DNA of 60,877 nucleotides from Athalassotoga sp049965695 (GTDB lineage Bacteria > Thermotogota > Thermotogae > Mesoaciditogales > Mesoaciditogaceae), in assembly GCF_049965695.1 (NCBI RefSeq), contig NZ_JBMFWB010000012.1, positions 1 through 60,877 on the forward strand. Direction: 5' to 3'. Below the pieces are notes generated by a model. That model worked only from the letters and a program-made list of their open reading frames with translations, was not told the origin of the DNA and ran no database searches. Below are positions 50,391 through 57,865 of the stretch, in pieces. How positions within the stretch are numbered: the first letter of the stretch is position 1; each line of letters begins with the position of its first letter. The translations under genes and the position numbers were made by a program.

Positions 50391-52661
50391 TTAAAAATTC
50401 GCTTCTCCTGCTTTTGTCCTTCTGAAACCGCCATTCACGGAATACATCACAGCTACAACTATTGCCACTACACACGCTATACCGACGAGTATAGCAATTG
50501 GATTTGAAGTGGAAACGCGGATTATAATCGGAGCGATTATCAAGGCTATCATGTTTATAACTTTTATCATTGGGTTTAAAGCAGGTCCGGCTGTGTCTTT
50601 GAGTGGATCGCCAACCGTATCTCCTACAACGGATGCTTTGTGAGCTTCAGAACCTTTTCCCCCGTATAGTCCATCTTCTATGGTCTTTTTGGAATTGTCC
50701 CAAGCGCCACCGGACGTCGCCATAAAGACGGCAAGCAATTGGCTTGAAAGAATGGCACCGACAAGGAAACCTCCAAGTGCACCTTCTCCAAGCACTAAAC
50801 CGGTGACCACAGGTGTCAATATGACGAACGTTGCAAGTGTTATGAGTTCTCTTTGGGCCGCTATGGTACTTATCGCAACAGGCTTTTCATAATCCGGCTT
50901 GACTTTTCCTTCCATCAAACCAGGTATTTTGAATTGACGTCTTACCTCTTCTACCATCAATCCGGCAGCCCTCGCAACGGCATTTATCATCAAAGCGGAA
51001 AAGAGCCAAGGGATCGCACCACCTATTAAAAGGCCAACGAAAATTATCGGAGATGCTATGTTTATACCGGTGGCAAGGATCGTGTCCGACGATGCCACTC
51101 CCATTTGTTGTTGAACGAGTGCAATGCTCGTTAGGAAGGATCCGAATAACGCGACTGCCGCTATGACCGCAGATCCTATTGCAACTCCTTTGGTTATTGC
51201 CTTCGTGGTGTTACCAACGGCATCGAGATCGGCTAAAGATTGTCTTGATTCTTTATCCATGTTCGACATTTCGCCAAGGCCGTTTGCGTTATCAGAAATT
51301 GGACCAAACGAATCCATTCCGAGATAATTTCCGGTCAACGTTAGCATTCCTATACCGGTTAGTGCTACACCGTAAAGTGTAAAGGTAAAACCCTGACCCC
51401 AGTATATCAAAACGGCTGCCAATATGGCACCGGCTATGGCCAATATCTGCCATACTGTTGCTTCGTATCCAACCACAAGACCTCTGAGTATTAACGTCGC
51501 GGCACCTGTTTTTGATGCAGACGCTATATCTTTGACAGGTCTGTAACGTGTATCAGTGAAATATTTGGTTATCTCATTGATCGCAAGTGCTAACAATATA
51601 CCAGCGCTGACAGAAAAGAACGCTCTCCATTCTTGCATGTAAAACAGGGCAACAAGTGCAAATCCAATTACGGAAATCACGGCAGAGACGTAAAATCCTC
51701 TGTTTATCGAATTCATGGCATTCTTCTCTTTACCGACACCGACGAGGTATGTTCCTATTATCGAGGAGATAACACCTATACCTCTTACCAAAAGCGGAAA
51801 AATAACCCATTCTATCTGGTGAGTCGTGAAATAAAGCGCAACTCCGAGAATCAAAGCGGCAACTATTGTGACCTCGTAAGATTCAAATATATCGGCTGCC
51901 ATCCCCGCGCAATCTCCAACGTTATCACCGACGAGATCCGCAACAACGGCTGCGTTTCGTGGATCGTCTTCCGGAACTCCGACCTCGACCTTACCAACAA
52001 GGTCCGCACCCACATCGGCAGCTTTGGTGTATATTCCGCCACCGACTCTCATGAAAAGAGCCAATAACGTTCCGCCAAGTCCAAAGCCAAGCAAAACGTC
52101 TGGAGAATCTATTCCGAAGGTCATGAAGATCACCATACATCCCAAAAGGCCAAGGCCATTTGTGAGCATGCCCGTTATTGTTCCATCGCGATAGGCAAGT
52201 TTCAAAGCGTAATTAAGTCCTTTTTTCGAAGCAGCGGCAACACGGACACTTCCCTGAACGGCCATACGCATGCCCAATTGACCAACTAACAAAGAAAAAA
52301 CAGCTCCCATGACGAATGCAAGTGCGCGACCAATTCCTACGATTAAACTTATTTCGGCATCCGTCATTCCCTTAAAACGAAGCAAAGCAGCAGCACTCGG
52401 TGGAATAAAATAAATCGAAAGGAAAAGTACAACAGCCAGGACGACGATCAGTGGAAGAATAGATCTGAGTTGTTTTCTGAGGTATGTGTTTGCTCCGACT
52501 CGTATTCCATCCCATACACTCTGCATTTCCTTTGCTCCCTTGTCTTCCCTCATTATTTGATTTCTGAGTAGAAGGGCATAAAGTAAGGCTACAAAGGCAA
52601 TGGCAAGAATTACCCATAAAGCAACCACTTCAAAACTGGTGATGTTAGGAATTCCGAACAA
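50391..52661 (-). CDS. hppA: Membrane-bound proton-translocating pyrophosphatase
   Basis: About 756 residues and 16 helices; couples PPi hydrolysis to ion pumping. Catalytic motifs are KAADVGADLVGKVE, VPEDDPRNAAVVADLVGDN and GDCAGMAADIFESYE, with GDTVGDPLKDTAGPALNPMI at the end. The determinant motif reads GNTTKAITKG: Lys instead of Ala marks the K+-independent, H+-pumping class. The ribosome binding site GGGAG abuts ATG 52670, so TTG 52661, 9 bases away, is the better start. Confidence 0.95.
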   Translation of the reverse strand: MFGIPNITSFEVVALWVILAIAFVALLYALLLRNQIMREDKGAKEMQSVWDGIRVGANTYLRKQLRSILPLIVVLAVVLFLSIYFIPPSAAALLRFKGMTDAEISLIVGIGRALAFVMGAVFSLLVGQLGMRMAVQGSVRVAAASKKGLNYALKLAYRDGTITGMLTNGLGLLGCMVIFMTFGIDSPDVLLGFGLGGTLLALFMRVGGGIYTKAADVGADLVGKVEVGVPEDDPRNAAVVADLVGDNVGDCAGMAADIFESYEVTIVAALILGVALYFTTHQIEWVIFPLLVRGIGVISSIIGTYLVGVGKEKNAMNSINRGFYVSAVISVIGFALVALFYMQEWRAFFSVSAGILLALAINEITKYFTDTRYRPVKDIASASKTGAATLILRGLVVGYEATVWQILAIAGAILAAVLIYWGQGFTFTLYGVALTGIGMLTLTGNYLGMDSFGPISDNANGLGEMSNMDKESRQSLADLDAVGNTTKAITKGVAIGSAVIAAVALFGSFLTSIALVQQQMGVASSDTILATGINIASPIIFVGLLIGGAIPWLFSALMINAVARAAGLMVEEVRRQFKIPGLMEGKVKPDYEKPVAISTIAAQRELITLATFVILTPVVTGLVLGEGALGGFLVGAILSSQLLAVFMATSGGAWDNSKKTIEDGLYGGKGSEAHKASVVGDTVGDPLKDTAGPALNPMIKVINMIALIIAPIIIRVSTSNPIAILVGIACVVAIVVAVMYSVNGGFRRTKAGEANF

Positions 52662-52715
52662 TAAAACCATCTCCCTTTTTTGAATTCAGTAGAAATATCC
52701 TCACTGATTGTGAAA

Positions 52716-52724
52716 ATTATATCA
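52716..52724 (-). promoter_or_regulatory. Extended -10 promoter of hppA
   Basis: The minus strand reads TGATATAAT, with no good -35. An 11-base block TTGAAAACGAT at 52733-52743 also occurs (opposite strand) in the perR operator. Confidence 0.55.
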
Positions 52725-52779
52725 TTTTTTAGTTGAAAACGATCTTTTTAAAAGTTGTGCTCATATTTCCCATTTAAAG

Positions 52780-53376
52780 TTAATTCGGTATACTTTTAAG
52801 AATTTCAGACGAATTCCTAACTATGAACATCTTATCAAGTACTTTTAAGGCAGATTCATGCAATTCTTTGTTTGATGAAGAAACACAATCAGAAATGATG
52901 ACCGTGTAAAAACCTCTGTTTGAAGCATCTCGCGCCGAAGATTCAATGCCTATTTCCGTTGAAATTCCTGTGAACATTATCGTTGTTATTCCTCTGTTTC
53001 TAAGCATTTGTTCAAAATCAGTTCCAACAAAGATGCTCGCGGTTGATTTTTCTATCACGATATCGTCGGACGACGGAAAAACCTCTGGATATACGTCTCG
53101 TGCTTCTGGCTTTGACATGAAATGTGGCATCTTTACGGCTTCTTCTGGACTTATTCCAAAGTTTTTCATGGTCGTGTAATAAGACCAGGAAGATTGAAAT
53201 CCATTTTTTAATGGCGTGATTTTGGTGTAAAAAATGGGCATTTTGCCTCTTACACCCTTGATTAAAGTTTCGAGGTGATTTACAAATTCCTCTTTGTTAA
53301 ATATCCTTTCAACAAGTGCATTTTGCACATCCCATACGACAAGACATGTATGTATCGGATCGACTATTTCTTTCAA
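52780..53376 (-). CDS. Isochorismatase-fold protein lacking the catalytic cysteine
   Basis: A 198-residue cysteine-hydrolase-fold protein. TCLVVWDVQNALVERIF carries the catalytic Asp, and IEKSTASIFVGTDFEQML has the Lys. At the nucleophile position the segment reads GISTEIGIESSARDASNRG, with Gly where active members have Cys (as in TxxCV), so hydrolase chemistry of the usual kind is doubtful. The only normal in-frame start is TTG 53376. It follows the 4-OT tautomerase gene by 40 bases and is probably co-transcribed. Confidence 0.85.
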   Translation of the reverse strand: MKEIVDPIHTCLVVWDVQNALVERIFNKEEFVNHLETLIKGVRGKMPIFYTKITPLKNGFQSSWSYYTTMKNFGISPEEAVKMPHFMSKPEARDVYPEVFPSSDDIVIEKSTASIFVGTDFEQMLRNRGITTIMFTGISTEIGIESSARDASNRGFYTVIISDCVSSSNKELHESALKVLDKMFIVRNSSEILKSIPN

Positions 53377-53416
53377 ATTTTCATAAATTTCAACGTTGTT
53401 GATCTTTTTCGTATCA

Positions 53417-53614
53417 TCACTTCCTTTCCTTCATAACGGAACTAAGTGGCTTACCTCCTGTTCCGATGTTATCGGGATCATTTTCCTTGATCATGACCAT
53501 AAAGGCAGATTCTGGAATCTTTAAAACATCGCTTGCAATCCTTGTAAATTGAGATATCAACTGCTCCTTTTGTTCCTTCGACATCTTGCCACCTTCAATG
53601 GATATGAACGGCAT
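53417..53614 (-). CDS. 4-oxalocrotonate tautomerase family protein
   Basis: A 65-residue tautomerase with the catalytic Pro directly after the start Met (MPFISIEGGKMSKEQKEQLI) and the usual beta-alpha-beta length. GGAGGTG precedes ATG 53614. The substrate is unknown; family members isomerise keto-enol acids. It lies between repeat copy H and the isochorismatase-fold gene. Confidence 0.88.
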   Translation of the reverse strand: MPFISIEGGKMSKEQKEQLISQFTRIASDVLKIPESAFMVMIKENDPDNIGTGGKPLSSVMKERK

Positions 53615-53635
53615 CTTTACACCTCCTCGTAATCG

Positions 53636-53784
53636 TATATTTAATTCATTTTAAAAGTCGAACGCTCACTTACTTTGAGCGGAGGGCAGAATGCCTCCGA
53701 GATGACCTCCGCAGCGAAGCGAGGACCAGACATCGAGTGGGGCACCTGCCGGAGCGATGATTCTGTTAAAGTTGGTTTAGTATA
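53636..53784 (+). repeat. TATACT element, full copy (copy H)
   Basis: 149 bases, TATATT to AGTATA. Internal blocks GCGGAGGGCAGAATGCCTCC, GAAGCGAGGACCAGACA and GAGTGGGGCACCTGCC are almost identical to copy C. It separates xylB from the tautomerase gene and supplies the last two codons and the stop of xylB. Confidence 0.88.
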
Positions 53785-55246
53785 CCTGACGATCGATCTC
53801 TTTAAATCTTTCTTTTAAATCATTGTAAAGGCCTTTGTATTCATAATACCACGAATCGTAAAATTCACTCCATGTTTGTTCAGGTTCAACGGTATTTTTC
53901 ACTTTGATCCATTTTGAAACCTCTTCGAATTTCTTCCCGTTGCCCACCGCCGCAAGCATCGCGGCACCGTAAGCACCGCCCTCGTTTATTTCCGGTATCT
54001 CTATCGGAACTTTGAAATTGGACGCTATGATCTTGACCCATTCAAGGTTGTTCGATCCGCCTCCGGTTATCTTCGCGCTTTTCACATCAACGCGCTTTTT
54101 CACAAGTTCAAAGGAATCTCTCAAACCAAATGTAACGCCTTCTATCACCGATCTCATGATGTCTGCTTTCTCAGACAACGAAGATATGCCAAAGATGACT
54201 CCCCTTGCGTGAGGATCTCTGTGTGGCGTCCTTTCTCCATTTAGATACGGCAAAAAGATAAGCCCTTTCGATCCTGGCACGGAACTTTTTACCATTTCTT
54301 CTATCTTTTCCAGACTGTCGTCGGTTGCAACCATCTTTCTTGCCCAATCAAATGAACCTGTCGCTGAAAGCATGACTCCCATGTAATACGAAGTACCGTC
54401 TACAACATGGTTGAAGTAATGCAACTTGCCTTCAAGATCGGGTTCTGTCGATGACGTAACTCCAAGTACCGTGCCTGACGTCCCGACGCTGACCATGCAA
54501 TCGCCGGGGTTGAAGACTCCTATTCCAAGTGCGGAGACCGCGTTGTCTGCTCCCCCGCATATGATCTTCACATCTTTCCATCCAAATGTTTTCTCCAGCG
54601 ATGCCTTTAACATGCCTCTCGAAGAGTAAGATTTCGAAACGGGCGGGAAAAGTCCTTCGTCTATTTCAAGCGATTTAAGAACTTTCAAATCCCATTTTCT
54701 TGATTTTACATCGTAGCATGCCGTCCCGGATGCGTCAGACCATTCGGTGCCGATTTCTCCCGTCAGCATGTAGGCTATGTAATCTTTTGGCATCATGATG
54801 TGCTTTATTCTTTTAAAATTGTCCGGTTCATTTTTTCTCAACCATAATATCTTTCCAAGGGTGAATCCTTCAAGTATTGGATTTCCAACTTCGGATATGA
54901 CGTTGCGCTCTCCACCAAGGATCTGTGTTGCTTCTTGGCATTCTTTTGTGGTTCTTTGATCGTTCCAGAGTATCGCGGGTCTGACGACATTTTCGTCTTT
55001 ATCCAAAGCCACAAGACTGTGCATCTGGCCGGATAATCCTATCGAATCTATTTTGTACTTGTGGGATATGGATCCCAGTATATCCATTACACCTTCCCAC
55101 CAATCCTGAGGTTTTTGATCTGACCATGCAGGCCTGGGATTGTAGACTTTCAGTGGACGATCAAAGCGATCAAGGATCTTCCCATTCTCTTCAACAACTA
55201 ATGCTTTTATGCCGGTCGTTCCAATGTCTATGCCAGCGTATTTCAC
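53777..55246 (-). CDS. xylB: Xylulokinase
   Basis: FGGY kinase (489 aa) phosphorylating D-xylulose to enter the pentose phosphate pathway. YAGIDIGTTGIKALVVEENG is the N-terminal phosphate loop, SLSGQMHSLVALDKDENVVR and PAILWNDQRT carry the xylulose-binding residues, and AKITGGGSNNLEWVKIIA forms the ATP site. It overlaps xylR by 4 bases. The C-terminal RQVY and TAA stop run into repeat copy H, so the original 3' end may have been replaced. Confidence 0.95.
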   Translation of the reverse strand: MKYAGIDIGTTGIKALVVEENGKILDRFDRPLKVYNPRPAWSDQKPQDWWEGVMDILGSISHKYKIDSIGLSGQMHSLVALDKDENVVRPAILWNDQRTTKECQEATQILGGERNVISEVGNPILEGFTLGKILWLRKNEPDNFKRIKHIMMPKDYIAYMLTGEIGTEWSDASGTACYDVKSRKWDLKVLKSLEIDEGLFPPVSKSYSSRGMLKASLEKTFGWKDVKIICGGADNAVSALGIGVFNPGDCMVSVGTSGTVLGVTSSTEPDLEGKLHYFNHVVDGTSYYMGVMLSATGSFDWARKMVATDDSLEKIEEMVKSSVPGSKGLIFLPYLNGERTPHRDPHARGVIFGISSLSEKADIMRSVIEGVTFGLRDSFELVKKRVDVKSAKITGGGSNNLEWVKIIASNFKVPIEIPEINEGGAYGAAMLAAVGNGKKFEEVSKWIKVKNTVEPEQTWSEFYDSWYYEYKGLYNDLKERFKEIDRQVY

Positions 55247-56436
55247 GAGATTGCCTCCTTCGAAAATTCATCCATTGCCATAAGCGTACATCCTTCAAGC
55301 GTCGATTGAATCATATCCATGGAAGAGGTCATTATTAGCAAGTCTTTTGTCGCGCTTTCAAGCGCTCTTTCTTTTACCTCATTCTTCAGAGTTTGAATGT
55401 ACGTGTTAGGTATTTTCTCACCCATGCCTCCTATCATCACAAACTGTGGGTTTATTATGTTGGTAAGATTTGTGATCCCGACCGCAAGGTAATGCATCAT
55501 CTCGATTAAAATATCTTTGGCCACTTTATCTTTTTCACCCTTCAAAATAAGATTTTCGAATTTTTCTTTGAAGTTTTTACCTTCAAGTGCTCTGCCTTTA
55601 ACTTCGTATTTCCTGACTATCGTGTCTATCGAAATGTACTCCTCCCAGCATCCTTTGTTTCCGCAATGGCAAACCGGACCATCTGCGTAAATGCTCATAT
55701 GTCCCACTTCTCCCGCCGTAAAGGAGGTACCCAAAAAGATATGACCGTTTACAAGCAGCGCGCCTCCAACTCCTTGAGACACGTAAACGTAAACGCCATC
55801 TTTGAATTTGTCTATCTCTTCGTTGAAATACATCTCGGCCATCAAAGACAATTTGGCTTCATTGTCCAAATAAATAGGTATGTTCATATCTCCAAATCTT
55901 TCTTTTATGCGCTTTCCTATTTCTACTTTAGACCATTCAAGGTGTGGCACTATTTCCATTGAAATGGTGTCTTTGTTTACGATGCCTGGCACAGAGATGG
56001 CCAAAGACATGATTTTGCTTCTTAAACTTTCTTTTTTGTAGAGGGTATGAATTTTCTCACCGAAGGCATCGAAAAAATCGTCAAAAAGCGGAGGCGTGTT
56101 TATTTCATAGACCCTTTCAAAGGAGTTATCAAGGTAGCCTAAACCAATTTGTGTGTTTTCAATGCCTATTTTTACGATTATGGCCGTTGCCGCTTCTTTG
56201 GATGGAAGTAAACTTACCCTCCTTTTGCCGGGTTTGCCGGAAAAGCCCTTTTCTCCTTCCTGAACAAATTTCTTTTCTATAAGATCAAAGACTATGTTTG
56301 TAACCGTGCTTGGGTTAAGTCCGGTCATCTCAACGATCTCTCTTCTACTTATACCGGGATATTTTCTTATGAGATTTAAAATCGTCAGTCTGTTGGACCG
56401 GCCCATACTTTCTGAATTCATGGTTTTTATTTCCAA
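55243..56436 (-). CDS. ROK family transcriptional repressor, XylR-like
   Basis: A 397-residue regulator: an N-terminal winged helix (RLTILNLIRKYPGISRREIV, GLNPSTVTNIVFDLIEKKFV) and a C-terminal ROK sugar-binding domain with the zinc motif CHCGNKGCWEEYIS and VGGALLVNGHIFLGTSFTAG. Located between xylA and xylB, it most likely represses the xylose operon and is released by xylose. It starts with TTG 56436 after GGAGG. Confidence 0.93.
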   Translation of the reverse strand: MEIKTMNSESMGRSNRLTILNLIRKYPGISRREIVEMTGLNPSTVTNIVFDLIEKKFVQEGEKGFSGKPGKRRVSLLPSKEAATAIIVKIGIENTQIGLGYLDNSFERVYEINTPPLFDDFFDAFGEKIHTLYKKESLRSKIMSLAISVPGIVNKDTISMEIVPHLEWSKVEIGKRIKERFGDMNIPIYLDNEAKLSLMAEMYFNEEIDKFKDGVYVYVSQGVGGALLVNGHIFLGTSFTAGEVGHMSIYADGPVCHCGNKGCWEEYISIDTIVRKYEVKGRALEGKNFKEKFENLILKGEKDKVAKDILIEMMHYLAVGITNLTNIINPQFVMIGGMGEKIPNTYIQTLKNEVKERALESATKDLLIMTSSMDMIQSTLEGCTLMAMDEFSKEAIS

Positions 56437-56454
56437 ATTATTTCCTCCGGTTTG

Positions 56455-56535
56455 TCAATTTGTTAATGTTGTTCTTTCTGATCTCTGCTCTTGCTATCTG
56501 TCGTTTGCCGTTTTTCGCTGTTTACGGATCACGCA
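56455..56535. other. Low-complexity gap between xylA and xylR
   Basis: The roughly 100-base gap holds a string of similar short phrases (minus strand: GTGATGCGTGATCCG, then AAACAGCGAAAAACGGCAAA, CAGATAGCAAGAGCAGAGAT). This resembles the filler near 39890 and does not look like a promoter or a terminator. Confidence 0.4.
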
Positions 56536-56538
56536 TCA

Positions 56539-57855
56539 CTATTCTTTGAACATGTATCTGTTCAGGATATTCTCAAGCATCTCCTGTCTCGATGAAACGT
56601 TGCCTACGTCTTTCATGTCAAGCACGTATTCTTCAAGGTCTTTAAGCGTTACTTTTTGTGAAACTATTTTCATGCCTATGCCTGTATTATAACTCGAATA
56701 TCTTTCTTCTATGAACTTTTCAAAGACTTTGTCATCCAACAAACGTTTCGCTATTCTCAATCCAAGCGCAAAGGCATCCATCCCCGCAATGTGTGCGTAG
56801 AAAAGGTCACGCTCTTCGAACGATCCGCGCCTTACATGTGCATCAAAGTTCAATCCTCCAGGCGCTATCACATCATTTTTCAATACCTCGTACATCGCAA
56901 GTGTCGTGTCGTAGACGTTCGTTGGAAACTGGTCTGTGTCCCATCCGAGTAGCATGTCTCCCATGTTTGCATCTATGCTTCCCAACTTCCCGCTTATCCT
57001 CGCGACTCTCAGTTCATGCTGGAATGTATGCGTTGCAAGCGTTGCGTGGTTTGCCTCTATGTTGAATTTGAAATACCCATCTAATCCGTATGCTCTCAAA
57101 AATTCAAGTGCCGTTGTAACATCAAAATCGTATTGGTGTTTTGTGGGCTCTTTCGGCTTTGGCTCTATCAAAAACTGGCCTGCAAATCCTATCTCTTTTG
57201 CGTAATCTTTTGCCATCTTGTAAAATCTCGCTATGTTGTCTCTTTCTAATTTCATGTCCGTATTCAAAAGCGTATCGTACCCTTCACGTCCTCCCCAGAA
57301 GACGTAATTCTGTCCTCCCAACTCCTTCGTTATTTCAAGCATCTTCTTTACCTGCGCACCGGCAAAGGCAAATGCATTTGCGTTGCACGACGACGCACCG
57401 CCGTGGACGTACCTCGGATGAGAGAAAAGATTCGCGGTCCCCCACAGCATCTTTATGCCTGTCTCTTTCATGAGGCCTTTTATATGTTCAACCACTTTGT
57501 CGAGTCCTTCGTTTGTCTCCCTTAATGTCTCCTGCTCGGGATAAAGGTCCCTGTCATGGGCACAAAAGTATTTCACACCCAATTTTGACATGAATTCAAA
57601 TGCCGCATCTGCTTTCGCCAAAGATGCATCGAGCGGATCCGAATAGTCAAACCATGGCCTTTTGTTGACCGCCGATCCGAACATGTCCGCACCGGTATGC
57701 CCGAACGTGTGCCAGTATGCGACTGCAAATCTGAGATGTTCTTCCATCGTTTTGTCGCCTATCTTTTCGGATGGATTGTAATAACGAAAGGTCATCGGAT
57801 CTTTCGAGCCTTTATCGTATTTCACTTTATTTATGCCTTCAAAATACGTTTTCAT
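56539..57855 (-). CDS. xylA: Xylose isomerase
   Basis: Isomerises D-xylose to D-xylulose (438 aa, class II length). Metal and substrate motifs are FIEPKPKEPTKHQYDFDV, FNIEANHATLATHTFQHEL, GSIDANMGDMLLGWDTDQFP and FWGGREGYDTLLNTDM. The catalytic-His loop reads YFCAHDRDLYPE; most relatives have FHDRD, so the Phe before His is Ala here. An open frame extends 22 codons upstream, but AGGAGG before ATG 57855 fixes the start. It lies 10 bases after the GH3 gene. Confidence 0.96.
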   Translation of the reverse strand: MKTYFEGINKVKYDKGSKDPMTFRYYNPSEKIGDKTMEEHLRFAVAYWHTFGHTGADMFGSAVNKRPWFDYSDPLDASLAKADAAFEFMSKLGVKYFCAHDRDLYPEQETLRETNEGLDKVVEHIKGLMKETGIKMLWGTANLFSHPRYVHGGASSCNANAFAFAGAQVKKMLEITKELGGQNYVFWGGREGYDTLLNTDMKLERDNIARFYKMAKDYAKEIGFAGQFLIEPKPKEPTKHQYDFDVTTALEFLRAYGLDGYFKFNIEANHATLATHTFQHELRVARISGKLGSIDANMGDMLLGWDTDQFPTNVYDTTLAMYEVLKNDVIAPGGLNFDAHVRRGSFEERDLFYAHIAGMDAFALGLRIAKRLLDDKVFEKFIEERYSSYNTGIGMKIVSQKVTLKDLEEYVLDMKDVGNVSSRQEMLENILNRYMFKE

Positions 57856-57865
57856 TGTATGCCTC

